In this document: positions 1 to 11,891 of the stretch, in pieces
Numbering within the stretch: position 1 is the stretch's first letter
Layout: every line of letters begins with the position of its first letter
DNA from: Rhizopus arrhizus
Taxonomy: Eukaryota > Mucoromycota > Mucoromycetes > Mucorales > Rhizopodaceae
Direction: 5' to 3'
Length of the DNA stretch: 64,000 nucleotides
Assembly (NCBI GenBank): GCA_024220505.1
Contig: JAKZZE010000040.1
Span: forward strand, 1-64,000
Notes under the pieces: generated by a model
What the model was told of the DNA's origin: nothing
The model's database searches: none
What the model saw: only the letters and a program-made list of their open reading frames with translations
Position numbers and translations under genes: made by a program

Positions 1-497
1 CGCCTTTTCTTCCTCAGTTGGGTAAGGATGTTTCTTGTGTTTGCACAGCCAATCACGAAGAATGGCTGTCACGGCTTTTGGGAGATTCCCACGTCGGCGT
101 TTGTTATTTCCTGTCATATGTTTATTAACAGGTGGTGGACTGGGTGATGAGACAAGTGAAGGGACAGGTGAATGAGGTTCAGGGTGGTCTGTGATGAGAT
201 TAGGGACCAGATGATTTATAGAGCAATAAAATATAATACCTCGAGAGTAAGTGATGACATCCAACCAATATTTACCATTGATTTCAAGCATTTCATTTAT
301 CCTCTTCTTGTGTAAATCAAGTTGACGTTTATCATTGTAAGGAATATGAATATGATGGATATCACCAGCTTCTACATATTGATGATCATGAAATAATATA
401 ACAGGACTAAACGTACGTAATTTCTATATTATTTATTATTAGAGTGTTATTATGACTAATAAAATAAAACTACCTTTTTTTCGAGATGAACTGACAT
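1..497 (-). CDS. TALE-class homeobox transcription factor (partial, runs off left edge)
   Basis: Two exons are visible on the minus strand: 497-474 (8 codons, from ATG) and 423 down to the window edge, separated by a 50-bp GT-AG intron (473-424) in phase 0. The reading stays open to base 1. The C-terminal visible part reads [18 protein letters not shown], then [11 protein letters not shown], which is helix 1 of a homeodomain followed by the PYP loop extension that defines TALE (KN/PBX-type) homeodomains; the recognition helix lies outside the window. Before it come a Pro/Ser-rich linker and about 80 residues of unrecognised sequence. Proteins of this class bind DNA in the nucleus and regulate development or mating. 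The exact regulon cannot be told. The class assignment is firm; the start codon is inferred. Confidence 0.82.
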
Positions 498-1386
498 TTG
501 TAAAAAGTATTTTTTTTGTTTTTCTCTTGTTTTTTTTTTATAAAGAATAAAAGGTCATAAAAAGTAAAAGAAAGGAGAGTATAAAATGATGATAAAAAGA
601 AAGTCGTATTTATGAATAAAAGATTAAAAATAAAAATAAAAAAAGTGGGATATTTTTATATAAAGTCAAGCCTAATTCTGTACAACGCATGACCAATAAG
701 ATGATTATTCTTTTAATCTCAATTCTTTTTACGCTATGACCACTAATATTTAATATCCGCTACATAAAATCACCCACATTCAAACTTTGTTCCTGCATTA
801 AATTATCAGTCAAATCTCTTTTTATTTTCTTCAGCTTATTTTTTTATAGCAATCTCTCTTCTTTTCTTCTTCTTCTTCTTTTGAACATTCGACAGGATAT
901 TTGAAGATCAAGTTGAACGATACGCGCAGTTCTAAAAAATTACAGCGCAAAATAAAAATATATTTTCATCAGTGAGATCTTTTGACATGTTACACTTTAG
1001 GTTTATATATATTCTCTCGTGTACAAAAAGAATGTTCGAGTTTTCACAGTGTCATAAAAAGTTAGAGCCCTACTTTTAGAAATAATTCACGTTTTCACAC
1101 AGTCTATCATTCTTTTTACTACTGTTATTAAATTGGATATCATTTGATTACAGAAAAAAAAATTTTTTTTTTCCTATTTTCCTGTACACCAAAAAAAAAT
1201 GAATTCCCGTTGATTTCATTTGCATAAAAAAACTAAATACAGCGAATCCAACAAGCAATGCCACAACCAATTAGAATGGATGCTATAAAAACGACGTTGT
1301 TGATTAAACAAAGTTGTATTTTTTAAAATCATGTCGCAAAGGGGTTTCTATGACACTCGAAATGACATAAACATATATTTTAGCTA
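498..1386. other. Intergenic, AT-rich, upstream of the homeobox gene
   Basis: No convincing ORF was seen on either strand. It is the promoter side of the homeobox gene and contains pyrimidine-rich tracts, including a short CTT microsatellite near 860-880. Confidence 0.6.
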
Positions 1387-1412
1387 TTTTTTTTTTTTTT
1401 TTTTTTTTTTTT
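1387..1412. repeat. T26 homopolymer
   Basis: An uninterrupted run of 26 T residues lies just before the decayed Tc1/mariner copy. Similar long A/T runs occur at 6918-6950, 18187-18212, 23473-23502, 42056-42117, 45133-45158 and 46455-46476. Confidence 0.9.
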
Positions 1413-1454
1413 ACTACTTTACAATTTAATATAAATACAATACTTTTAAAGATG

Positions 1455-2640
1455 AACGTGCAAGTGTCGTCGGTGAGAATGGCAGTCCTGAGCCCATGGA
1501 TCGTGGATCAGAGCGAATTTGCTGCGGTCTCTAGTGAATCTTTTCTGACTTGTCTGGTAGACAAGATGAAGACATCCCTATAAAGGAAACAAACACACAA
1601 CGGGATCATGTGCGCTACACCGTCCAGGATAAGGTTAGATTCCTTGATCTGAAGATCAAAGAGTGTACGAGTGCATCATCCAATCAGTTGGGTATTCACG
1701 TTCGAACTGCGCAGAGAGGTGAAGCAGTAAGATGCGTGCCCCCTGATCGTATGTTTGAGCGTTGTGAAAAAGTAGGTCGTAAGGGTATCTTGACCAGAGA
1801 GCATAAAACGACTGTAATCAACTTCACTGATACTAATCTCTCTGCTACTGTGGTTGAAGTCACCGAGCATGTATTGAAGCGATTCAATAATCTTAAGGTT
1901 TCAAGCAGCACTGTTTATGAGAGGTGAATGCAACCTTTCGTTGAAAAAAGCAGATTTTCATCCTATTGAAGGAAACAGTTCAGCAAAGGATCCGAAAGTG
2001 GTACGATTGGGTTTGTCAGTAGAAAAATACAGACCTGAATTTCCTGACGAATGACATGTTCCTTGATGAGTCTGCTTTTGATAGAAATATGAAACACTCA
2101 AGAGCTTGGTCTCAAAAAAAGGTACTGTTGTTATAAGGCCTACTACGAGAGCAAACACAACGACTCTATCGGGATGCTATCTCTGTCGCAGGTTTGATTG
2201 CAGTTGGCGTGGAAAAAAAAAACCAAGGCCTACTAAGAAGAGGAAAGCTGATGGGTATGTAAATTCAGGAACTGTAACAGGTCACTACATTAGTTTCTTA
2301 AAAATGATTCTTGATGAAATGGACAAACATCCACATATGAAAAGTCGCTCTATTGTCATGGATAATGTCCTCATTCATAGGCATGAAAACATAAAGAAGT
2401 ATGTTGAGTATCGAGTATATAAATAGGTACATCTTCCTACTTCTTCTCCTGAGCTTAGCCCAATAGAACAATGCTGAGCAGTGGCAAAGGGTAAGGTTAA
2501 GCGCCATAGGTCTTTGCAAAAAGACACTTTAGCAAAAAGAATTACGAAAGTCTGTAAACATGTGGAGAAAAGTGACTTTAAAAGCTTCGTTTCGCATCCT
2601 TACAACGGCTAGGATAAATGTCGAAACAAGAAGCCCCTAT
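1455..2640 (+). mobile_element. Decayed Tc1/mariner-type (DD34E) transposase copy
   Basis: This is a degenerate relative of the element at 42157-43509 on the opposite strand. The first fragment (about 1550-1760) carries the helix-turn-helix part with QDKVRFLDLKIKECTSASSN then QLGIHVRTAQR, matching QDKVRFFKLL and QLGIHVHTAQK of the other copy. The second fragment (about 2230-2600) carries GTVTGHYISFLK and IVMDNVLIH, matching the second catalytic Asp region. The intervening and final parts are still recognisable at DNA level, for example around 2560-2620, but have several frameshifts and stops. The NPIE-type third acidic residue region is out of frame near 2455. The element cannot encode an active transposase. 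Ends and inverted repeats were not recognised, so the boundaries are approximate. Confidence 0.75.
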
Positions 2641-4740
2641 AATGGGCGCAGACGACTTTATCAATAATACAGCGATAAGAACAAGGAAAGAAGCAATCAA
2701 AAATCAGCAGCACATGGTTTTATTTAGGTGTTTAAGGGATTGAGCCTTATGTGAAGTACCCCAGATGACTTGAAGAATCAGGCGTTGGATTTTTCAAAGA
2801 CATGATCATTGGAAATGATATGACTAGTGTTGTCTACTTTGTGGGATCCAATGTGCAAGTTGATGGTCGACGAGCTGATTCGTTATACCTCCTGTGACTG
2901 TTCAAGTCCAGAACAAAGTGAGCTGCTCATTTGTCGCTCGAGCTATCCGATAGGACCTGAACGCCTTTGAGGACACGAGGTCACTACCTGTGTGGGGCTG
3001 TCATTTCCCCCTGAAGGATACTCTAGCAAACAATTCCGCGATGACTCCTTTATTATACCTGACATCGACCTATTCTGTATCCGCTCATGCCCTAATCATG
3101 GGGCGAAACAGGTTCAGTTGTATATCACGGATTCCATTGCTAAGCATGCTGGTATGTATCCAGTGGATTCGGTGATCGCCTTGTGTTGCGTCTTGAGGAT
3201 GCAACAGAGCAACATCCTGGCTATTTATGGCGATCACCATACAAACCATTTTGAAGTTTTTCGAGTATATAAAATAGGATAAAGAAGAATGAACGAGACC
3301 GAACAAAGGTTCCAAAGTCGAATACTTTTATTAAAGAAAGATTTCGAGGCTAGTTAGTCTAAGCAATAAATAACTTCTTCATAGCAGGGCACATTGTGTC
3401 CGTAATAGAAGTATAAGTATCACTTGTTCCTTCGTATCTTGTCATTTTTTTCTTCTCCTTTTATCGCATCTTTCCATTGAATTTTGAACTCGAACTGTAC
3501 ACCATTCAGCAATGATGTAATCAAGTCGTATAAAGTCACCTTTATGAACTTATTGAGGATTCTGTATCTCATTTAGATGATTGTTGAATTAAAAGATGTG
3601 TGTAAAACATCTCTGATCTGTATTTGAAAAGCTTAAATACACTGGATTTTACAGCAACCACTAAAAGCCTTTCTTTAATAACGATATCAAGCAGCAAAAC
3701 AAACAATTTTAGTATCAACCACATTCATCATGAACAAGTCTCCTCTAATGAAACAGTGGTCTACCTTCAGTTTGACTGCAAAGCTTCATTTTGTTTTGAC
3801 AATCAAGTAGAATTGATAAATACACTCACTGGTGTCTTTATGAAAATTACAGTAGGTTTAAAAATGATGCTGATGGTAGTTATCTTTCAGTTAATAAAGA
3901 TCAACTATAACCAGATTGAGATATCTACTATTAGTAAAGTCGATGGATTAATCAATATACTATCGTACCATTGAGATAGGAAAAGAGTATGACAAAAGTA
4001 CTCAAGATTCAGTATCAAATTTATTAATTCTAAAACAGAGGTTGCAAATCAGATTACAGTCTGATGTGCAATTTTTAAAGCAGAAGGAAAGAATGAAATA
4101 AAAATGCTTGTGGCGTAGACAGCAAATATTCAAGAAAGCCTTTATGCCAACCTTTTTTAAAAAAAAATCACTATAAATTTAGCTTTGTTCGCATAGCAAC
4201 TCTACTGCAACAATTGATGAGAGTCACCAGTACGACAGATTAAGAGTAACCTATTGCCAATTTTCAAGATGCTTGAAAAGAAGATGGCGTATTTTGATGA
4301 AGCAACATCTTCTTTAACAGTGCTTGGATTTATCACCCAAAGATGATCACAGCATGAATCAAACAGTCTTTGAAAAATCAAAATAGGCAGTGAAACATGA
4401 AAGGCCAAGAATTCAAAATAGACATCTTCCTCCAACAAAATTAAATTTAGAAAGTTTAAAATGTAAAATGCCACAATGTTCTATGGCTTGTATCCCCTTC
4501 TATGCTTTATCTAATATCACTATATTTTTACTACGCAGCTGCTCATTCATAGTCATCTCTAATAATCTTAATCTCTTGACTCTATTAAAACAATTCTTGT
4601 ATTCTTGATGCACGCTTTATTTTTTATTTTTTCAGTAGAAAACAAGTTTCTCTTGCCCTTGCTTTTCCAATAATTCAGGTACATACCCCTTTTAAAGAGA
4701 ACGACATAAGGGGTAAAGATCACTGTTTGGTAACATGTTT
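2641..4740. other. Repeat-derived, gene-poor stretch with short coding-like fragments
   Basis: Only short open frames are present. One at about 2992-3282 (plus, 96 codons, with PPEGYSSKQFRDDSFIIPDI) and one at 3624-3974 (plus, 116 codons) look more like protein than random AT-rich sequence, but neither has recognisable domains or a clean gene structure. The base composition of 2650-3250 is higher in GC than its surroundings, which suggests old transposon or captured gene debris. A dispersed repeat copy lies at 3266-3350. Confidence 0.45.
3266..3350 (+). repeat. Dispersed repeat, copy 1 (second copy at 40298-40385)
   Basis: About 85 bases align at roughly 80 percent identity with 40298-40385 in the same orientation. 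Shared blocks include a TATAAAA-like start, AAAGTCGAAT and CTTTTATTAAAGAAAGATTTC (part). The layout of a TATA-like motif followed by a T-rich/AATAAA-like stretch would fit a piece of a retroelement terminal repeat, but no paired copy or coding region was found, so its class is unknown. Confidence 0.6.
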
Positions 4741-4745
4741 TATTT

Positions 4746-6894
4746 TTAAGAGGAAGTGATAGAAGAAGATTCTCGATAAGTCATATTCAAGTTGTGAATC
4801 TCTTTACATAATATAGGCCAAGTGATACTAATTGTTCCTCTTTCCTTTTGTTCCAATTGTAACATTTCATATACAAATTTTAAATTAGGTTGAATAATTA
4901 CATTTAATCGACGCGCTCGAACAAATAAATAGGCTTCTACTAGCGTGTACCTCAAGTATTTCATCACATAACATATCGTCACTGCCGCACTTCGACTCAC
5001 GCCCACTCGACAATGTATCAAGCATGATTCACCTTTTTCACGTGCATTCTCTTCAAGTCAATCAGTATATTTATAAAACCGTACCGTTCACTTCAATTTT
5101 TACCTACGAACTTCATGACGTGATCCAGTCTTTCACGAATAGCGTCAATACCATCATCATACAGATTATCCAAAAACAACAGTTCAAATCCTTTTGTTTG
5201 TAAATCGGCATTTTCACCCACACTTACCACATGAGTAATATTGAGTGCCTTCAACATGTCTGGATTTGTTGCATGATTCAAGTTTCCCAAATACAAAAAG
5301 GGCAATATTCTCGAGGGAAAAGAGCCTTCGAATCGTGGTGAATAAAACCAGGGATGATGCGCTAATTCGTTTGCGGTAGGTGAAAGCTGGATTTGTTTGT
5401 AAATGTGGCCCGATGCGATCTGGTTGGATATTGAATTGAGATAGGTATCATCATGCAGTACCTTGTTATTTTCTGTTGTGTTTCCAATACGTAAGCTATT
5501 TAAAGAATCCACACCTACTTCACTCTTCCTTCGTTTGGGTTCAGGTTCATGATCCTCTTCTTCCTGGAAGAGCAACCGTTCAATCTTTTTCAACACGATC
5601 AAATCAGCCGCATAGACAAAGAAGGATCGCTTTTTTTGCAAATAAAGGTAAGCATCGGGTAATCTTAGTTTCAGATGATACATAATCCAAGTCAAGGTCA
5701 AAACGCTTGATTCTGTATAGCCGTCTGAACAGTGAATCAGTATCCTTCGGCCTCGATTCACTTGGTCGTCCATAAAGATCAGCAAATGATAAAGACAGTC
5801 GTAAAATGAATCAAATTCCTTCTTTTCAAACGGCACGCCGGTGCCGTGCATATCCAAATGAATAATTTCGGATGGTAAATGATCTTGTTTTAATTCATTG
5901 AGTGTCTCACGAGCCAAAGTCAAAATGGAAGGGGTTGGGATATCGCCTAGATCATGACATTCGATACAAATAGAGAACCGATGAGGATTGCTATCAAATG
6001 TAGAAGCTGTATTTTCATATGTGATATCGTTGGAAGATATAGGAGCATCCTGCGTATTTCCTGCCTATAACCAAACATGTTATTCAACCTTATTTAAAAT
6101 GGCTGCAATTCGTTCCATTTCTTGTTTACCCAAACATGCCTTGTGACTTCAGAAGCAGCACTCATCTCTCTCATCTGAGCACCTTCCAATTCATAAAAGT
6201 CAGTCTTTTTTACAGCCTTACCGGATGAATCATACATGACAAGTTGAGGAAACTGCTCCTCAAACACAGAGAATTCATCTATGATTAAATCTAAGCTTTC
6301 TTATGTCACAGTGCAACTCATTCTCACCTTGGATAATGATAGTCTTGTATTTGATATAATTTGCATTCTGCACCGCTCGTTCCCCTGCTGCACTCGCGAC
6401 CTGTTCAATCTGCTCCATCCTCTGCTGATAAAACTCATCTTGTGCCTTGACCATCAACGGAGCCAGCTCTTCTGCCCTTTCTCCATATAAAAATACATCA
6501 CACAAAGTAGCAAAGCGAAGCACCTGGTTTTCAAAGTTGCGCAAATTGATCGTGACGTCCGTCGTCGTCTTGTTTAAAAAATGCGCTTCGTTATCCAAGA
6601 TCTCGAGCGGTGTGACCGATTCCGTCAGACGGCGGCTGTGAATCAGTGGGTTGCAGTGCACCACCAGCACTCCGCGATAGTTGGGGACAAGGCTACGTCG
6701 GACACGGAAGAAGAGGTTTTGCTGATTGGAACGACCGTCGACACCGTGCAGCCAAGGAAACAAGATGTCGTTGGGTAGTGGAAATCGTTTATAGGATTCT
6801 TGTATTTCAAAGTAATTCGTGCTGTGCAAGTGAATATGTTGTCGGCTCTAAGCGTAAGTAGGTTGTGTGGTATCTCGAATAAATCGGTTGACAT
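4746..6894 (-). CDS. PPS1: Pps1-type dual-specificity protein phosphatase, 5' end disrupted
   Basis: Exons that I could connect are 6828ish-6328, 6278-6130, 6064-5104 and 5050-4746, with introns of 49, 65 and 53 bp, all GT-AG and frame-preserving. The N-terminal part has the Pps1 signature YKRFPLPNDILFPWLHGVDG. The middle has IHCSDGYTESS (the HCxDGYTxxS site), then LPFLYLGNLNHATNPDMLKA. The last exon has the second active site IHCRVGVSRSA followed by RARRLNVIIQPNLKFVYEML, typical of the C-terminal DSPc domain. Pps1 proteins dephosphorylate phospho-Tyr/Ser/Thr and act in cell-cycle control. The first exon is abnormal: the frame reading LEPTTYSLAQHE (about 6852-6817) ends in a stop, while the HSTNYFEIQ frame has no start codon. 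The only ATG (6894) is in the third frame. The gene is therefore either an early pseudogene or carries sequence errors. Confidence 0.85.
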
Positions 6895-6914
6895 TGAAGA
6901 AGGGAAAAGGGATT

Positions 6915-6954
<40 letters not shown>

Positions 6955-8013
6955 TCTAATAAGGCTGGGTTGTAAAAAATATATATGGAAAGGGTTTTGT
7001 TTGTTTATTTTGCACCACTGTCTTTAAAAGAGAAACATAGATTATGAAAATAAGCATCATTTTCTTGATCTTGTCTAATACACTGAATATTTATGACTTG
7101 GTTTATCCCAACAAATCATCATTTCTTTCAATTTATGTGACACAAAGTAGAATTTGACTTGCCTCTTTATAGTGAATGATGTAGTAACGAAAAAGAGGAC
7201 TTTACCAATATGAAAGCTATAAGTTAATATGAATCAAAAGTTAATTTAAATCAAAAAAAGCATATTTGTCACTTAATTTCTATAAGAAAAAAAAAAAGGA
7301 CGTTTATTCATGTTTGCGCAAGGATCACAGTGAAAGGAAATGAGTAAGTGGTCCGTGCACTACTCAACGATCCCTCTTTTCTTACACTAAAAGAACAAAA
7401 TATACGTCTACTGCTTTTTAAAAAAAAGCGTTGCTCTTCAGTTAGGTTAATACATAAATGCCGAAAATTTCCAATTGCTTTTATTGCATTTGTAAAATAA
7501 TCAAGCTTAAAATTTTACAGCATCAAAATGTTTAAAGGCAACAGAGATTGAGTATGTATTTCAGTACCTAGAAAAGTGGATTCATTTAATGAGTTAATTA
7601 CAGTAAAGTAAAAATAAATCAGCCAATATTTTTATAGAATTGACTTTTGAGCACAGGGAATCTTCTTAACACTTAGAGCTTATAAAGCACACACAAGCAC
7701 AAACATAAAAATACTAAAAGGTTTATTCTATCTTACTTGCAAAAAGATCTTGTATATTTTAGCTAGCAAGTATTTACCAAGTGATATCGATTGAAGTTAC
7801 ACAAAAATTATATTACTTTTTTTAATACCCGCTAATGACCCAAAACTAAAAAAAAAAAAACTTTTCTTGCTTTCTCTCTCCCTTCTTTCTCTTTCTCCCC
7901 TTTATTTCTCTTTCGTGTGTATATTCTCCTTATTTGAAAATAAATAGAAAAGGTACCCTTCTTGAATTTCTTTTTTTTTCTCTTTTTAACTAAACTATTT
8001 TCAAAAAAAAAAG
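6895..8013. other. Intergenic between PPS1 and the dynein light chain gene
   Basis: Divergent promoter region. It holds an A33 homopolymer at 6918-6950 (a T-tract on the PPS1 coding strand) and a pyrimidine-rich leader (about 7860-8000) before the dynein light chain ATG. No ORF or RNA gene was recognised. Confidence 0.6.
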
Positions 8014-8400
8014 ATGTCTGATGCCAAAGCAGTAATTAAGAGTGTTGACATGAGTGAAGAAATGCAACAAGAAGCTATTGAATGTTCAACACAAGCATTA
8101 GAAAAATATAATATTGAAAAAGATATTGCGGCTCACATTAAACGTGAATTTGATCGTAAATATGGTAAGTCATACAGTTGGATTGTTTAGTAGAGAAAAG
8201 AAAATATAACATTGTGATATGTAGGAGCCACCTGGCACTGTGTTGTTGGACGTAATTTTGGTAGTTTTGTAACGCATGGTAAGCACAAAAACAAAAAAAA
8301 AGTGAGTAGAATGTCTCATATTTTTATATCATTAGAATCCAAGCATTTTATTTATTTCTATCATGGACAAATCGCTATTCTTTTATTCAAATCTGCTTAA
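8014..8400 (+). CDS. DYNLL1: Dynein light chain LC8
   Basis: Three exons, 8014-8164, 8225-8278 and 8336-8400, joined by GT-AG introns of 60 and 57 bp, give exactly 89 residues, the usual LC8 length. Hallmarks are [20 protein letters not shown] near the start, [37 protein letters not shown] and the ending [15 protein letters not shown]8 is a homodimeric hub that binds short linear motifs in dynein intermediate chain and many other partners in the cytoplasm. The sequence is extremely conserved, so the call is near certain. The stop codon lies only 109 bp before the ATG of the next gene on the same strand. Confidence 0.97.
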
Positions 8401-8509
8401 CACAAAAAAAAAATTATAAACAAATAAATACAAAAAAAAAACAATATATAACTGCCAATTTTCTCGCTCTCTTTTCTTTTCTTTTTGTTTCTTCTTTAGT
8501 GTTGTCTCA

Positions 8510-9951
8510 ATGTTAAAACTAATCATAGCCTCTGTGCAGGTACAAGTGAATTCGAATTAAATCAATTCCTTTTTTATTGACTTCAACTTTACGTAGGCTA
8601 TCCTTCAAGTCATGGTCGTTGTCTTTTTTGGTGCTTTATTAGCAAAACTAGGTTACTTTAATATGGATAAGCAAAGGGTAAGAAAGATAGAAATCTTATA
8701 AGACATATTATCTAATGAGATTCACTAGTGGTTATCCAAACTCAATTTGGTCTTTTTTACTCCTTGCTTACTGTTTTCTAATATTGCATCCATCATTTCA
8801 TTCGAAAAGCTCTTGGCTTTTTGGCCAATTCCTGTATTCTATTTTGTTTATGCAATCATGAACTATACCACCTCTCAAGTCTTTTCTCGATTGACCGGAT
8901 TGAGTCCTGCCTATCGTCGTTTTGTCACGGCTTGTGTGATGTTTTCTAATTCGAATTCAGTGCCCATTGCTATTATTACAAGTTTGGCTGTTTCAGACGC
9001 AGTTAAAACTTTGTATTGGACAGAGGATGACACGTCAGAAGCTGTTGCTGCAAGGTATAGATAAACATAACAAGAATTAATAGATACATATTAATCATTA
9101 CTTACAGAGGTGTTTCATACACACTTTTCTTTGCAATCTTTGGTAACCTCATTCGATGGTCATACGGTTATCAATTACTTCAAAAACGCTCTGACGATGA
9201 TACTTTTACCATTCATGAGGATGAAGAAGTAAACATTAAAGATTATCAATCCTTCACCAACCCTTCTTCCTCTGCCTCCTCTACCTCTGGTGCTCTCACT
9301 CGTCCTCAAAGTTCATCCACCATCCATGAATCGACGGGCTTATTACTCGTACAAAAAACAAAGAAGCAAACAACAAATAGAGAAGAACCTATCTGGAAAG
9401 CATGTGTTAGACGTATTCATGGTTTCATGTCTCCACCACTTTATGCTGCCGTCGTGGCTTTAACGGTAGGACTATCGCCCTTGAAACCTTTGCTGTACGA
9501 CAAACAATCCTTCCTGTATCCATCGCTTACCAAGGCCATTGAATCTTGCGGAAAAGCAGCTGTACCGATCATCCTGTCCTGTTTGGGTGCACAGCTCGTT
9601 CACATCGCTCAGTCTCAACAACCTGCCTCACCCGAGATGAAGCGACCGATCACGTTAGCCATCCTCCTTCGTATGGTTCTCACTCCCTTTATTGTCTTGC
9701 CCTTGGTCATCTTGTTTGTCAAGTATGGCTCTGCATGGTCCACTCTGGCTACTGACCCGGTCTTTGTGACCATGATGATCGTCCTCGGCTGTACTCCAAC
9801 AGCCATCAATCTCGTCCAGATCACTCAAGTCAACCATATTTTTGAAGAAGAAATTTTACGCATGCTCTTTTGGAGTTATGGCGTAGTCTGTGTTCCTGTC
9901 TGTACTTTACTTGTCTTTTCAGCATTAACAGTTGTGGACAACATGTTTTAA
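8510..9951 (+). CDS. PIN-like/auxin efflux carrier family membrane transporter
   Basis: Four exons (8510-8539, 8597-8677, 8729-9054, 9108-9951) give a 426-residue protein. The N-terminal half has hydrophobic helices beginning AILQVMVVVFFGALLAKLGY and the conserved WLSKLNLVFFTPCLLFSNI, then SNSNSVPIAI. A hydrophilic loop rich in Ser and Thr (about residues 160-240) separates it from the C-terminal helical bundle (from MSPPLYAAVVALTVGLSP to the end), which includes GCTPTAINLVQITQ. This is the Mem_trans (PF03547) layout of PILS/PIN-like carriers, which sit in the endoplasmic reticulum or other endomembranes. The substrate in fungi is unknown. The first exon is only 10 codons; it is chosen because it supplies the only in-frame ATG with a proper donor. 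Confidence 0.9.
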
Positions 9952-11891
9952 TAAAAAAAATTTCTTTCTTATTGTTTGCTGTTACACTTGGCATTCAATT
10001 TTAATCCAAAAAAAAAAAAAAACACTTATTTGCCTTTTTGTTTGCATTGCATGCTGCAGAGTAAAGTGGCGCAGAGAATTGCTGCATGAATAACGATGGT
10101 TATGTTGGACAATAAGGCCAGAAGGTACAATTTGATATCTTTTGGTAGGGAAAAAAGGTATAAAGATAACTCATGGAAAACGTGGTTGCATACAATTTTT
10201 TAAAGATGAATTCCTGGTGTCTAGAATACAAGAAAAGTGTAATTTCATCATTAGGTATCCTCGGTATATTCAGTGAGAATAAATTTAATAATAACTGTAG
10301 CTGTTCAATGAAAAAATTTGCATCAAATGACACGACAAAAGCCATATTTATTTGTCTCTGCTTGGGTTATTTGTAATGAAGGAGTAAATTCAAATATTAA
10401 AAAAAAAAAAAAAAGCGGTTGTAATTGTTGAATCTCAAAATACGTGTGTGTAACAATGATTGATAACTCTTTCTTTTGTTTAATGTTGTTTGTAAAGTAA
10501 ATAAAAGAGTCGACGTGTCTGAGATCAAATTATAAAGTTTGTTTATGTTTTGATTAGTTCTCCTTTAAATACTCTCAATTAGGATAAAAGTGTATTCGGA
10601 AGGCTCTATTTTGTTTATTGATCCACCAATGTATCGAAAGACACCTGGGAATTCCTAAAACGCACAACTATAAACAAACAAATTGTTTCAAAGTGTCCAA
10701 ATGTAAAATACAATGATTTGGTATCCAATTGCCTGTTACAAAGCATATCTCTTCTTTAATTTGTTTAACTATCAACTCACTCTTTATCAGAAACCACAAA
10801 TTCAGTATATGTTTTTGAAAGGCTATAAAACAAAGCCTTTAAGAATCGTGTTACTAGAAAATAAAAGAAGGTGAGTTATGAACATAAAAATCAACACAAC
10901 AGTTTGTCGCTCGTTTGTTGTTTTTGAATTAATTCAGACTCAATGATCAACTACTAATTTATAGACTATCGATTTTTTTTAAAAAAAAAAAAAACAGCTC
11001 CACACTCTCTTCTTCATTTAATAACGTGCTTTAATTTCACAAACTGCTTTTGATACCTAATGAAGATCTGGATATTCTTGTTGCTTCTCCATCGGGATTC
11101 GTTATTAAAGCTAATGAATTGATCTTCTGCAAAAATGCCATACACTTTTCTTTTGTTTGGCCCTAATGAAAATTATATAGGGTACACTATTTGAATTTCA
11201 ATAAGCAATGATGTCTTTGTACTTTTCCTAAGCCTGTCTGTATTTTCCAATAGGATTTTCTTTTCTTAGAGGAAAGAGTAAATACAAGCTTAGATATCTT
11301 TGATGCAATTATATTACAAGTATCATATTCGTTTTTTATGCTTTTAATAGAACTACTACATTGTATTTGAATAAGTTAAGTCAGTATAAATGTTTGTATC
11401 TCAGATGCTAGTAGCATTATTGCTTGCTTCCTCATATCGTTAAAAAATGATAATGCGAGGACTTCTTGTCAAAGTGTGAGTTTATTCACGACAACCTTCT
11501 TTTCTTATTTTTTTAAAAAAAGGATGAAGACTAAATTCCTTTCTGGGCCAAATCATTAAATATGATATTTTACTTCTTCTTTCATTTTGTCTAGTAGATT
11601 ATTATCTCTTTAGACTAAGCTATTTGTTCTCAATTATTCAAAAAATATTAAAGAATACATCCATTTTAATCTATAAAGATCATTAACAACCGTTTTCCTT
11701 TCCATTCTATTGCTCAATAAATTCATAAAATAAGGCAAGCATTTTAGCGCATCATCATATGTATATTGTGGCATACCTTCAACATTTCACTTGGTCAATT
11801 CATCTTCACTGAACGTCACTGTATTTATTTATTAAGAAAAAAAAAAGAAGAGAATAAGAAAAGACAGGGATGATACATGTAGGCAAGATGG
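9952..11891. other. Intergenic between two convergent genes
   Basis: About 1.9 kb of AT-rich sequence with no supported gene. Short open frames on both strands at 10100-10376 overlap each other and have low complexity. Several A-runs are present (10008-10021, 10400-10414). Confidence 0.55.

Noticed and set aside
4202..4608. ORFs at 4202-4474 (minus) and 4390-4608 (plus)
   Set aside because: Hydrophobic AT-driven composition and mutual overlap; no support for either.
10100..10376. Overlapping small ORFs on both strands
   Set aside because: Short, low complexity, no splice partners or conserved motifs; expected by chance in AT-rich DNA.
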